This document shows, piece after piece, positions 38,601 through 48,127 of a stretch of DNA of 64,000 nucleotides. The notes beneath the pieces were generated by a model, which worked only from the letters and a program-made list of their open reading frames with translations, was not told the origin of the DNA and ran no database searches. Numbering within the stretch: the first letter of the stretch is position 1; every line of letters begins with the position of its first letter. The DNA comes from Planctomycetota bacterium. GTDB taxonomy: Bacteria; Planctomycetota; Planctomycetia; Pirellulales; UBA1268. Location of the stretch: the NCBI GenBank assembly GCA_003669585.1, contig QWOQ01000017.1, forward strand, positions 248,001-312,000, read 5' to 3'. The position numbers were made by a program, and so were the translations under genes.

Positions 38601-39028
38601 TCTTTGTACCGAATACAAATTACGTGAAGGTCTACGAAACAAAAACGGGTTTCTTGCCCGAAGATTATCGTCGCATGATCTACCAGCAGAAACCCCGCGT
38701 TGAACTCGACACACTTTTTGGCGCATTTGACTGCCCTGATGCTGGACAGATTGCACCCAGACGAACCGTGAGCACCACTGCACTACAGGCTCTTAATCTT
38801 CTAAACAGTCAGTTTGTGCTTGACCAGTCAGACCTTTTTGCAAAGCGGCTTGCAAGGGAATCTGGTCCAGAGCTTTCGGCTCAGATAGCCCGTGCCTTTG
38901 AAATAGCGTTTGGAAGAGCCGCACTCGCGGATGAAATTGCCGATGGAACCGAACTGGCACGTCTTCACGGCATGCCGTCTGTCTGCCGCGCAATCTTCAA
39001 CTCGAACGAATTTATTATCATCGATTGA
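35627..39028 (+). CDS. PSCyt1-DUF1549-DUF1553 cytochrome-like protein with a discoidin-like insert
   Basis: 1133 residues. Hydrophobic N-terminus for export, then PSCyt1 with CLKCH (C67, C70, H71). DUF1549 shows [20 protein letters not shown] and [19 protein letters not shown] middle stretch around residues 620-760 ([34 protein letters not shown]) looks like an F5/8-type discoidin domain. DUF1553 follows ([20 protein letters not shown], ending [14 protein letters not shown]). The ATG at 35627 is used; two more ATGs lie within the next 15 nt. The DUF1501 partner begins 51 nt downstream. Same architecture as the protein at 3309-6269. Confidence 0.92.
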   Translation: [1133 protein letters not shown]

Positions 39029-39079
39029 CGGTTTCGCTTTCATAATTCATTCTCGGCTTCTCCCACAGACACGCATCAC

Positions 39080-40558
39080 ATGCACATTCTTACACACGCT
39101 GGCCGCAGACTCCTCGATCGCCGCGAGTTTCTCTTCTCGGGAGGCTCCGGGCTTGGAAGCATTGCTTTATCGGCCATGTTGCACGACGAGCGCCTTCTTG
39201 CCTCACAGCCACCAATCCGGCCCGAAATCGATCCCTCAAAACCCTACGCCCCACGGCCGCCTCATTTTCCTGCGAAGGCTTCTCGCGTAGTGCTCGTCTT
39301 TTGTACCGGTGCGATCTCACACATCGATACTTTTGACTACAAGCCCGAACTCGTGAAGCGTCACGATACTCCGATGCCCGACATGGGCGAAAAGCTCATT
39401 ACATTTCAGGGTGAGAATGGAAATTTAATTCAGCCGCAGTGGGAGTTTCGTCCTCGTGGTGAAAGCGGTGCGATGACAAGCGATCTGCTGCCGCATCTTG
39501 GTGCAATGGCCGACGACATCTGCTTCATTCACTCCATGACAGCGAAGTCCAATACGCACGGGCCAGCCGAAAATCAGATGGCAACGGGTTTCACGCTCGA
39601 TGGATTTCCGAGCGCTGGCGCATGGGTCAGCTATGCGCTTGGTTCACAGTGCCAAGACCTTCCGGCATTTGTGGCGATTCCCGATCCTCGAGGAGTTCCC
39701 CAGGTTGGTCCGAGGCAATGGGCCTCTGGTTTTTTACCGGCCGCGTTTCAAGGAACTCCCTTTAATGCCGACAAGCCAATTCCCAACCTCTTACGCCCCG
39801 CTGCATTGTCAGCAGATACTGACCGAGCTTCGCGCGACTTTTTGCAAAGGCTCAATGAAAAGCATCTCAAACGACATCCCGGCGACGCCGATTTGGCAGC
39901 GAGGATCTCTGCGTATGAACTCGCGGCAAAGATGCAGCTCGCCGCAGCGCGAATTGCCGACTTGTCGGATGAAACGCCACAGTCTTTTTCACTTTACGGT
40001 GCCGACGACGTGACCAATTCGCTTAAGAGCAGATTTGCTCGCAACTGTATTCTCGCACGACGTCTTCTGGAAAAAGGAGTGCGTTTTGTGCAGCTCTTTA
40101 ACGGCGCGTATGCCATGGGAGAGGGCGTTGGCAATTGGGACGGCCACAAAACACTCAAAGAACAGTACGACAAACATGGACCTATTCTGGATCAGCCTGT
40201 GGCAGGACTTCTTCGTGATCTCAAACAGCGTGGTCTTCTTTCAGACACGCTCGTGGTTTTTGTCACTGAGTTTGGTCGGATGCCAACATTCCAAAAAGGC
40301 GCCAGCGGCCGAGATCACAATCCTGCTGGATTTACAGTCTGGATGGCTGGTGCTGGTGTAAAGCCCGCAATGCATTACGGGGCCACGGATGAGTTTGGCT
40401 ACAAAGCCGTCGAGAATGTTACGACGATCTACGATCTGCATGCCACGATTCTGCACCTACTCGGTATCGATCACACGCGACTGAGCTATTACAACAATGG
40501 CATCGAACGACGCCTCACCGATGTGCACGGGGAAGTCATTACTCCAGTACTCGCCTAA
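39080..40558 (+). CDS. DUF1501 family secreted protein
   Basis: 492 residues. N-terminal [20 protein letters not shown] is Tat-like. The DUF1501 core is complete: [38 protein letters not shown] and [11 protein letters not shown]. In the conserved EFGRTP block it reads EFGRMP. It is the downstream partner of the cytochrome-like gene (51-nt gap), and both follow the PVC dehydrogenase gene on the plus strand. Exported; reaction unknown. Confidence 0.92.
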   Translation: MHILTHAGRRLLDRREFLFSGGSGLGSIALSAMLHDERLLASQPPIRPEIDPSKPYAPRPPHFPAKASRVVLVFCTGAISHIDTFDYKPELVKRHDTPMPDMGEKLITFQGENGNLIQPQWEFRPRGESGAMTSDLLPHLGAMADDICFIHSMTAKSNTHGPAENQMATGFTLDGFPSAGAWVSYALGSQCQDLPAFVAIPDPRGVPQVGPRQWASGFLPAAFQGTPFNADKPIPNLLRPAALSADTDRASRDFLQRLNEKHLKRHPGDADLAARISAYELAAKMQLAAARIADLSDETPQSFSLYGADDVTNSLKSRFARNCILARRLLEKGVRFVQLFNGAYAMGEGVGNWDGHKTLKEQYDKHGPILDQPVAGLLRDLKQRGLLSDTLVVFVTEFGRMPTFQKGASGRDHNPAGFTVWMAGAGVKPAMHYGATDEFGYKAVENVTTIYDLHATILHLLGIDHTRLSYYNNGIERRLTDVHGEVITPVLA

Positions 40559-40618
40559 CCTGTCAGCGTAAAAAAATTCTGTCTGGAAAAACTTCGATAC
40601 TGGCGAGGGATGCACGGG

Positions 40619-42415
40619 TCACGCCAAGGTTTCGTACGCTTCCACTGCCGGAACAATTGTTTGAAGAGTGTTTTTCCAGAATTCTGGCGTGGTGAGATCG
40701 GCACCGAGAGTACGAAACGCCACTTCCTCACAAGTCCCGCTGCCGGTTGCAGACAGAAACGCTTCGTAATGTGGAATGAACGCCGAGCCCTCCGCTTTGA
40801 ACCGTGCAAAGAGTGCCTGACTGAGCAGGTATCCAAAAACGTAAGGGAAATTATAAAACGAAACGCCTGTGATAAAAAAATGCATTTTAGAAGCCCAGAA
40901 CATCGGGTCTTTTCCATCGGCAAGAAGCGTATCGCCGTAGAGTTTTTCCTGCGCCGCAGTCATCAATTCGCACAGTCGTGAGACCGACACTTCTCCGGCG
41001 GCGCGTTCGGTATAAAAAGCGCGTTCAAATTCATATCGCATTGGAATATTGACAAGATATGCATGAGCGCGAAGCATTTCCTGATCGAGCAAATAAGCCT
41101 TGGTCTCGGGCGTAATATCGGGATCGGCGTGAAAGCCATCGAGCAAAATCATTTCACCAAAGTTTGATGCGGTTTCAGCAAGGGTCATCGGATAATTTGC
41201 CGCGAATGACCGAGCTGGACGCAGCACACACGAATGCCATGCGTGGCCCGCCTCATGAGCAAGCGTGACCATATCGTGCACGGTGCCATGCCACGTCATG
41301 TAAATGCGTTCTTCGTGCCGGATCTGTGAGCCAGTGCAAAAAGCACCGGGACGTTTTCCAGGACGCGGCTGAGCTTCAATCCATTGTTGCCGAAGCATCG
41401 AACGAAAATATTCTCCAAGTCGCGGATAGGCTGCTGAAAAGAGACGATCTACAGTCGCTGTGGCTTCGTCCCACGAATAAGCCTTGGTTTCGGGCACGGC
41501 AATTTGCGGAGCCTCAAGATCGAAGAAGTGCAGCGCCGACGTTTTTTGCAAGCGAGCAGCGGTTCGCAGTGCGCGATGGGAGAATTCGAGGGTGTCGTAA
41601 ATCGCCTCGAGCATCGCCTCGAGCGACTTGCGACTCAATGCACCGTCGAAAAGCGCCGGCGTGAGAAAGTGATCGATTCCTCGACGATCGTAGAGCTGGA
41701 GGCGCGTGCCAGCAATTCCGTTTAATCCGGCAGCAAGCGTATCGGCGTGGTCATTCCAAGGTTTTTGACCGGCGTAAAAAGAAGCTTCTCGAAGATGGCG
41801 ATCTGGTTCAGACATGAGTGCACGTCGACGAGCCATAGGAACGATTTCCGTATGACCGTCAGGGAACAGCATCGAGAATTCCATTTTTCCAGAAAGCGTG
41901 TCGTACAGTCGCCCCCAGGCGTGCAGGCCATTCACGTTCAAATCTGCGGCAAGCGATTCGAGATCGCAGGTCATTTGCCGACGCCCTTCTTCTCGCATAC
42001 GACCAACGGCGTACGATGCACCAGCGAGGAGAGGTTCGTTCAGGAGTTGTTTAAAACTCGTCTCCGGTATCGCTGCGAGTGTCGACTGCAACGAAGCCTT
42101 CCGTTTTGAGAGTTCGGCATCGAGCGTGGAGACCCATGCTTCTTCACTTTTGACGAGTTCGTCTTTTGCATCATCCGCAGACAGACAACCAAGAAATGCC
42201 GATAGGTGCCCGACGCGATCGACGAGCGTTTCATACAGGGCAACTGCTTTGGCAATCTCACCACAATCGTCTTCACACAGAGCCGGCCGATGCCCCATCG
42301 ATTCGATGTCGGCAATCAGCGCGGATTTAAATGCAACGTAGTCTGGCGCACCGCATGCCGTGAACCAGGAGGTCAAAGACCAACGATCGGGGGTCTTTGG
42401 AAGTTCCGATTTCAT
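40619..42415 (-). CDS. M3 family oligoendopeptidase (PepF type)
   Basis: 598 residues from the ATG at 42415 (a longer frame to 42529 would overlap the sulfatase-esterase gene). Zinc motif HEAGH with His387, Glu388 and His391, and the third ligand probably Glu414 (LAETASNFGE). The C-terminal part keeps the M3 pattern (YEFERAFYTERAAGEVS, FYNFPYVFGYLLSQALF). It is cytoplasmic and cuts short peptides. It lies 8 nt downstream of the sulfatase-esterase gene on the same strand, so cotranscription is possible although the functions look unrelated. It is convergent with the DUF1501 gene. Confidence 0.92.
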   Translation of the reverse strand: MKSELPKTPDRWSLTSWFTACGAPDYVAFKSALIADIESMGHRPALCEDDCGEIAKAVALYETLVDRVGHLSAFLGCLSADDAKDELVKSEEAWVSTLDAELSKRKASLQSTLAAIPETSFKQLLNEPLLAGASYAVGRMREEGRRQMTCDLESLAADLNVNGLHAWGRLYDTLSGKMEFSMLFPDGHTEIVPMARRRALMSEPDRHLREASFYAGQKPWNDHADTLAAGLNGIAGTRLQLYDRRGIDHFLTPALFDGALSRKSLEAMLEAIYDTLEFSHRALRTAARLQKTSALHFFDLEAPQIAVPETKAYSWDEATATVDRLFSAAYPRLGEYFRSMLRQQWIEAQPRPGKRPGAFCTGSQIRHEERIYMTWHGTVHDMVTLAHEAGHAWHSCVLRPARSFAANYPMTLAETASNFGEMILLDGFHADPDITPETKAYLLDQEMLRAHAYLVNIPMRYEFERAFYTERAAGEVSVSRLCELMTAAQEKLYGDTLLADGKDPMFWASKMHFFITGVSFYNFPYVFGYLLSQALFARFKAEGSAFIPHYEAFLSATGSGTCEEVAFRTLGADLTTPEFWKNTLQTIVPAVEAYETLA

Positions 42416-42423
42416 ACTTTTTG

Positions 42424-45171
42424 CTACTCTTTTTTGTGTGACGCTGCTGGGACATGAAGCGTTTTGATGAGATAGTCCACGGTGGTTTGATGCGTAACGA
42501 TCATCGATCCTGGATAGACCAGTTCGCACGGAACATCCGCTTCCTTGAGACGCTCGGCCAATTTCACTCCAAAATTTGCTGAATGTGTTGGATCCTTTTC
42601 CTCTTTTCCCATATTGGGAGGTGATGTGTAGAAAAGATAGACCGGCGGATCATCTTGACTGACAAGCGCATAGGGTGAGTATTCGTTGATCCATGGCAGA
42701 ATCGATTCGCGGGCTGCAAGAAATTCTGCAAACTGGCTATCCCGCTCTTTCGGATTTTTAAGAAATCCAAAAGCGTGTCCACCGTATCTACTGTTGGGAA
42801 TCCATTCGGTCATCTGCTTGGGATCCAACGATGTCTGCGCACCGTTCACCGCCACGCAAAAAAGTCTCGTTGACTCTCTCGACACAGGATCGAGGCTCGC
42901 TGGGTCGGCTAAATCGTCATGGAATGCCAACCACAAACTCGTGCAGGCACCGGCCGAACCGCCCGAAGCCCCGATGCGCACAGGATCGATATTCCATGCC
43001 TTCGCGTTGGACCGAACAAATTGCAGTGCTCTGGCCGCATCGAAAAGCGGAGCCTTTACGGGCGGTTGAATTCCATCTGCCTGCGCTTCTGGAATGAATC
43101 GATATTCCACCGAAACAACAGAAATTCCTGCATCAAGCGTTCGTCTCAGCACGCCCGAAACACTCGAACGATCCCCGCCAGTCCAGCCGCCTCCATGAAC
43201 AAAAAAGACCAATGGACGCGGAGTGTCACCGACTGCCTTCCATACATGGAGCACCTGTTTGGGATGAGGGCCATAGGCCACGTCGGCGATCGTTGGCTCA
43301 ATCGAAATGTCTTTCGGCCGTGATTTAGAAATCGCAGCTGAATCGCCTTTTATTTTTTTGTTTTTTCCAGATTGACGGACGAAATTGAAAACACTCGGCG
43401 ACTCAGACGCTCTGTTTATTGAAGCATTTTTACTCTTTGGTGCTCCCTTTGTATCTTTCCAAGGCCAAGGTTTGGCACCACTTTTGTGGGCCCACGATTC
43501 CCATGCCTGCGACATGTTCTTCACCCGATCTCCGTTTACTGCGGCAAGATCTTTTGTTTCGCCACGATCCTTGGCGATGTTGTACAGCTCCCAGTCACTC
43601 GCCGGACCAGCAGCCACGAGTTTCCAATCGCCATCTCGCACCGCTCGATTCCCTTCGTGTTCAAAATAAATTGGTTCGACACGATCGCATGTACCCGTTG
43701 AAAACGTCGGTAGCAAACTGATGCCACTCGGTTTTTTCCATGACACTTCGTCCGATTCCGATGGATGCTTCGCTCCCGCAACAGCCATACAGGTCGGCAC
43801 AAGGTCGATGACATGCGCCGGCACATCAACGGTGGTTCCGCGCCGGCTCTCCGGAATACCTCGGGGCCAGTGCACGATCAGAGGAGTTGAAATACCGCCT
43901 TCGTGTACCCAGTGCTTGAATCGCTGGAGAGGAGTGTTGGAGACCCCTGCCCAACCTTCTCCGTAGGCAATGAAAGTATCTCGCGGACCCGGCATCACCG
44001 CTGATCCCCCGAGCATCGGCCAGCCATCACGAGTTTGCTTTGCATGAACGTGAGTGAGAAGCGTGTCGTCGGCGATGATCGGTAGCGTTGGAGCGGTCTG
44101 TCGCGAATCGTTTGTTTTGCGTCCTATGTCTTCTGCACACGCGCCGTTATCCTGACAATACATCACAAGCGTGTTGTCAAATACTTCCGTTTCTTTGAGT
44201 GCATGCACCACCCGTCCAATGCCTCGATCCATACTTTCGATCATCGCAGCATACACTTCCATGCAGGCTGCTTCCCACGCGCGGTTCTTGACCGCGGCCC
44301 ATTTTGTTGTCAGCGGTGCAGGCGCGAAATCAGAGTTGATAATTCCTAAATGTTCCAGGTTTTGCAGTCTTTTTTGTGAAATTGCTTCATAGCCAGCGTC
44401 GTATCTTCCCTTGACTGCCGCGATATCGCGATCTTTTGCATGCATGGGCCAGTGGGCCGCTGTGAACGCGATGTAGATCACAAAAGGCGTATCGGTATTG
44501 GCATGAGTGTGATGGTGTTCCCGAATGAATCGGGCCGCTTCGTCGGAGAGTGCATCGGTGTAGTAGTAGTCGTCGGCAGGATACTTTTCAGGATCGGTAT
44601 GGATTGTGATCGGGAGGTCGTCACGAACAAGCGATGCAGGATCGAAGAAGTTTCCGGCACCGGCAATCGTTCCATAGGAACGGTGGAATCCCCTCGCTCG
44701 CGGCCAGGTGTGTCGCGGTCCTTGTGGATGCACGTTATTTGACACGTGCCATTTACCAAGGTGATACGCCTGATATCCGGCGGGGCGCAGAGCCTCGGCA
44801 AGAGTTGCGCAGTTGCTGCGCAGATTTCCAGAATAGCCAGGCAAGCCATCGTGCTGATGACCTGTCATATGTCCCAAGCCCGCTTCGTGAGGATACATCC
44901 CCGTGAGCAATGCCGCGCGAGTCGGACAGCACCGTGCGGTGTTATAGAACTGTGTAAATCTCAGCCCATTGTGTGAGAGTCCATCGAGAGTCGGCGTTTT
45001 AATTTCACCTCCAAAGCAGCCAAGGTCGCTGTAGCCCATGTCGTCAGAAAGGATCACGACAATATTAGGTCTTTTTGAAATGGGCTCTGCCATCAGGAGT
45101 TTCGGGCTCATACAACTGCTGCTTCCAAGTAACAGCAGCAGCGTTGCACAGGGGTCAATAAATCGCTTCAT
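42424..45171 (-). CDS. Sulfatase fused to an alpha/beta-hydrolase esterase
   Basis: 915 residues. Hydrophobic signal (about 1-28), then a formylglycine sulfatase: metal aspartates D43/D44 (LSDDMG), maturation site CCPTR with Cys81, LGKWH at 138-142, and D341/N342 (CQDNG). The sulfatase part ends near residue 570. A Lys/Ser-rich linker (about 572-625) joins it to an esterase domain with HGGGW (659-663), the nucleophile Ser739 in GGSAG, and His894 (VTHQT) as the probable base. The frame is continuous, so this is one gene. It could remove a sulfate and an acyl group from one polymer or glycoside. An M3 peptidase gene follows, and the lactate permease gene lies upstream by 21 nt. Confidence 0.9.
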   Translation of the reverse strand: MKRFIDPCATLLLLLGSSSCMSPKLLMAEPISKRPNIVVILSDDMGYSDLGCFGGEIKTPTLDGLSHNGLRFTQFYNTARCCPTRAALLTGMYPHEAGLGHMTGHQHDGLPGYSGNLRSNCATLAEALRPAGYQAYHLGKWHVSNNVHPQGPRHTWPRARGFHRSYGTIAGAGNFFDPASLVRDDLPITIHTDPEKYPADDYYYTDALSDEAARFIREHHHTHANTDTPFVIYIAFTAAHWPMHAKDRDIAAVKGRYDAGYEAISQKRLQNLEHLGIINSDFAPAPLTTKWAAVKNRAWEAACMEVYAAMIESMDRGIGRVVHALKETEVFDNTLVMYCQDNGACAEDIGRKTNDSRQTAPTLPIIADDTLLTHVHAKQTRDGWPMLGGSAVMPGPRDTFIAYGEGWAGVSNTPLQRFKHWVHEGGISTPLIVHWPRGIPESRRGTTVDVPAHVIDLVPTCMAVAGAKHPSESDEVSWKKPSGISLLPTFSTGTCDRVEPIYFEHEGNRAVRDGDWKLVAAGPASDWELYNIAKDRGETKDLAAVNGDRVKNMSQAWESWAHKSGAKPWPWKDTKGAPKSKNASINRASESPSVFNFVRQSGKNKKIKGDSAAISKSRPKDISIEPTIADVAYGPHPKQVLHVWKAVGDTPRPLVFFVHGGGWTGGDRSSVSGVLRRTLDAGISVVSVEYRFIPEAQADGIQPPVKAPLFDAARALQFVRSNAKAWNIDPVRIGASGGSAGACTSLWLAFHDDLADPASLDPVSRESTRLFCVAVNGAQTSLDPKQMTEWIPNSRYGGHAFGFLKNPKERDSQFAEFLAARESILPWINEYSPYALVSQDDPPVYLFYTSPPNMGKEEKDPTHSANFGVKLAERLKEADVPCELVYPGSMIVTHQTTVDYLIKTLHVPAASHKKE

Positions 45172-45192
45172 GGGAGTATGGTCTCCGTCTGT

Positions 45193-46941
45193 TTATGGTT
45201 TTGGAGCATTCGCAGAAGTTGCAGACTCAAATGGTGGCACCATCCAATCGAGTACGCCGGCCTGGAGCCACACCAAAATCCCCATGAGAAACATGAGTGC
45301 CACACTGTGAGGAAACACTCTTCGCAGAATGACTCCCTCCTGACCATGTTCGCCGGTCGCTGTCGCGGATACGACGATGCTCTGAGCATCGATCATTTTT
45401 CCCATCACTCCGCCAGTGCTGTTGGCGGTACAGATCAAGAGTGGATTCAAACCGAGTTGCTCTGCGGTCACTCGCTGCAAACTTCCAAACATCGCGTTGC
45501 TCGACGTATCGGATCCCGTCAACGCAACGCCCAGCCATCCGAGCATTGCTGCAAAAAATGGGTATGCCGATCCCGAATACGTCATCGCCAAACCGAGCGT
45601 AACATCCAGTCCTGAATAGCGCGTGGTGAACGCCAATGCAAGCATCGCCCCGATCGTGATCAGTGGGCCAGACAGCCGTCTTATGTTTTCACACCAGATG
45701 ATGGCCGCTCGTTTCCATGAAATTCCCAACCAACACACGCTCACGAGTGCCGAAAGCATGATTCCCGTACCGGCAGCAGAGAGCCAGTTGAAGCGATAGA
45801 CAGCTCGTTCGAGTTCGCGGTCTTGTCGAGTGGCGGGAGGTACTTTTGCGACGCGGCCATCGAGTCGTGGCACGGCACATTCTGGCGAAACTATTTTTTG
45901 CGGAAGAGTCCACTCTCGGTCTGCAAGAACGAGGCTTCGTGTTCCTTCGAGCACCGCCTTGACCTGCGGAACTCCCCACGCAAACACGGTGAGCGACAAA
46001 AAGACCCAAGGCATCCACGCCCACAGCACCAGTCGCACAGAGTCACGAGACTCGTTCGACAATGACGCTGTGGAGGTTTCCTGTCGGATTGAAAATCCTT
46101 CTCCGTATCGCCAACACTCACGCGGCTTCCAGACTCGTAGAAAAAGTGCAAGCGAAACGAGACTCACCACGCCCCCAACAACATCCACCAGCGAAGGCCC
46201 GACGAAGTTCGCCATAAACCCCTGCACAGCGGCAAATGACACACCACAGACCAGCACCGCTGGCAAAACTCCCATAAGTCCTCGCCTTCCGGCCATCGTG
46301 CAGACCATCCATGCCGGTACGATCAACGAGAAAAATGGAAGCTGTCTACCAGCCATCGACGAGATTGCAAACTCATCGAGTCCCGTCACGCGGGCAAGCG
46401 TCGTGATTGGCGTTCCGAGTGCTCCGAATGCCACTGGCGCCGTATTGGCAATCAGCGCCAGACACGCCGCCTCAAGTGCTGGAAATCCTGCACTGACCAG
46501 CAGTGCCGCAGAGATCGCCACCGGCGCGCCAAATCCAGCAGCCCCTTCCAGAAATGCACCAAATGAAAATGCAATGAAGAGTGCCTGCACGCGATGATCC
46601 GCTGACAGGCTTGTCACCGAACGCTTCATAATTTCAAGAGCACCGGCCTCCACCGAAAGACTATGGAGAAACATCGCTCCCACAATGATCCACCCGATTG
46701 GAAACAGTCCAAAGGCCGCGCCATAACCGGCCGCAGCCATCGCCGCATCGACTGGCATTCCGAGCACGCCGATGGCAATTCCAAGACTTGTGATGAGCCC
46801 CACGAGGGCCGACGATTTTGCAGACCAACCCGACACCGCCATGAGACCCAGCAGCACGACCAGCGGCAGCATTGCCACGAGCGTTGAAAGGAGCGTCGAG
46901 TCAAGCGGATTGTAACTATGCGTCCAAACCATAAGCGTCAT
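45193..46941 (-). CDS. lctP: L-lactate permease (LctP family)
   Basis: 582 residues with about 13-14 membrane segments. The family marks are plain: SFGAFLEGAAGFGAPVAISAALLVSAGFPALEAACLALIANTAPVAFGALGTPITTLA in the N-terminal half and GWLGVALTGSDTSSNAMFG with NSTGGVMGKMIDAQSIVVS near the end. LctP proteins import L- or D-lactate, or glycolate, with protons. A hydrophilic loop at about 340-380 is longer than usual. It lies immediately upstream of the sulfatase-esterase gene on the same strand (21-nt gap), so it probably belongs to the same transcript. The symbol rests on motif recognition. Confidence 0.9.
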   Translation of the reverse strand: MTLMVWTHSYNPLDSTLLSTLVAMLPLVVLLGLMAVSGWSAKSSALVGLITSLGIAIGVLGMPVDAAMAAAGYGAAFGLFPIGWIIVGAMFLHSLSVEAGALEIMKRSVTSLSADHRVQALFIAFSFGAFLEGAAGFGAPVAISAALLVSAGFPALEAACLALIANTAPVAFGALGTPITTLARVTGLDEFAISSMAGRQLPFFSLIVPAWMVCTMAGRRGLMGVLPAVLVCGVSFAAVQGFMANFVGPSLVDVVGGVVSLVSLALFLRVWKPRECWRYGEGFSIRQETSTASLSNESRDSVRLVLWAWMPWVFLSLTVFAWGVPQVKAVLEGTRSLVLADREWTLPQKIVSPECAVPRLDGRVAKVPPATRQDRELERAVYRFNWLSAAGTGIMLSALVSVCWLGISWKRAAIIWCENIRRLSGPLITIGAMLALAFTTRYSGLDVTLGLAMTYSGSAYPFFAAMLGWLGVALTGSDTSSNAMFGSLQRVTAEQLGLNPLLICTANSTGGVMGKMIDAQSIVVSATATGEHGQEGVILRRVFPHSVALMFLMGILVWLQAGVLDWMVPPFESATSANAPKP

Positions 46942-47038
46942 TCATCCAACAAGTCGATATTTCAAAACAAACAATGGTGCTTCTGAGCATTCCACTTTCA
47001 TCTGAAACCGCTTTGCACGGAGATCGCGCGCAACACTT

Positions 47039-48127
47039 TCAGAGTTCGCCAGCGCTGATGATGGCGCCATCGCGACGATTGACAAGATTCTCAAAAAGTA
47101 TTTCGTCTATTTCGTAAGCAAGCGTTCGAACCGATCCATCACAGAACGCTGCATGAAATGACCCGGCATGCGCGCTGCCAAATCGAAAATGATTCGTGCT
47201 CGTTGAGACATCCTGCTTGGGAGTCTGAATTGCATTGGATCCAGGGGCCCTGCTCCATCGACAGATATCTTTATTGGCACCGACAAGTGCTCCTTGATCA
47301 TCGCCGCCATCTCGGCCGGTCGTATAATTTTGAGGCGCTAAATATTTTTCACCAATAAGAATTGTTGACGTTGTACCGTCTGTGATGTCAGCAAGTTTTG
47401 TGAGACTTCCATAAAAGAAAATACCTGTGGCAACTGTCGCTACCTGATCCATGTGCCCCGTGGCTGAATCACCATCAGCAAGACTGGCTGGCCCGGCATC
47501 GGCTCCGGGCGTGGCCGTGGGCCACGAAGGTGCAATCGGTGAACTTGGACTCACATAGACGCTTCCCGCGTTGCCGGCGTAGTCGCTGCGTCCAGCCACT
47601 GTTGGCTGATTGGCATTGACCAGCGACCATCCCTGTTGCCATGGATAGGCCGACGCGCTGCGACGACTCGGACAATACAGAGAGGAAATTGGTGTCGCAA
47701 ATCGTTCGAGATTGGCAGCCATTTTTCCGGTTCCTGTTGTTCCTGAACCCTTGTCGTGCAGCGATTCTTCTTCAATGTAAGGAAGTACGTTATAGATCCA
47801 TCCGCTCGGCTGGCGCCGCAGTGATCCTCGATCGGCATCGCCGGTCCAGCCAAATCCCCACCCACCGCCGGGATACTGCTGCTTCGTGCTTTCGTGATTG
47901 ATGCATCCCAAAGAGAGTTGTTTCAGTTTATTGCGACAACTACTCCGTCTGGCTGATTCTCTCGCCGCCTGCACGGCCGGGAGCAACAGACCTACAAGCA
48001 CTCCGATGATGGCAATCACGACCAGCAGTTCCACCAGTGTGAACGCCTTTGGATGATGGTGTGGTTGATATGAATATTTTGACGCAACCCATTGACGCTT
48101 CATCGTGCCAGTTCGCCAGTCATGCAT
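47039..48127 (-). CDS. DUF1559 family pseudopilin-like protein
   Basis: 362 residues. Class III leader KAFTLVELLVVIAIIGVLVG followed by LLLPAVQAARESARRSSC, and a C-terminal FGSAHAGSFHAAFCDGSVRT, the usual DUF1559 tail. The ATG at 48127 has GGGA about 7 nt upstream; an ATG at 48103 is also possible and sits closer to the leader. It is 97 nt upstream of the lactate permease gene, too far to call an operon. It is the second DUF1559 protein in the window and differs from the first (16266) in its middle. Confidence 0.92.
   Translation of the reverse strand: MHDWRTGTMKRQWVASKYSYQPHHHPKAFTLVELLVVIAIIGVLVGLLLPAVQAARESARRSSCRNKLKQLSLGCINHESTKQQYPGGGWGFGWTGDADRGSLRRQPSGWIYNVLPYIEEESLHDKGSGTTGTGKMAANLERFATPISSLYCPSRRSASAYPWQQGWSLVNANQPTVAGRSDYAGNAGSVYVSPSSPIAPSWPTATPGADAGPASLADGDSATGHMDQVATVATGIFFYGSLTKLADITDGTTSTILIGEKYLAPQNYTTGRDGGDDQGALVGANKDICRWSRAPGSNAIQTPKQDVSTSTNHFRFGSAHAGSFHAAFCDGSVRTLAYEIDEILFENLVNRRDGAIISAGEL

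Noticed and set aside
45830..46597. Plus-strand open frame (255 codons) opposite the lactate permease gene
   Set aside because: Low-complexity Ser/Thr/Pro composition that mirrors the membrane protein; no family support.
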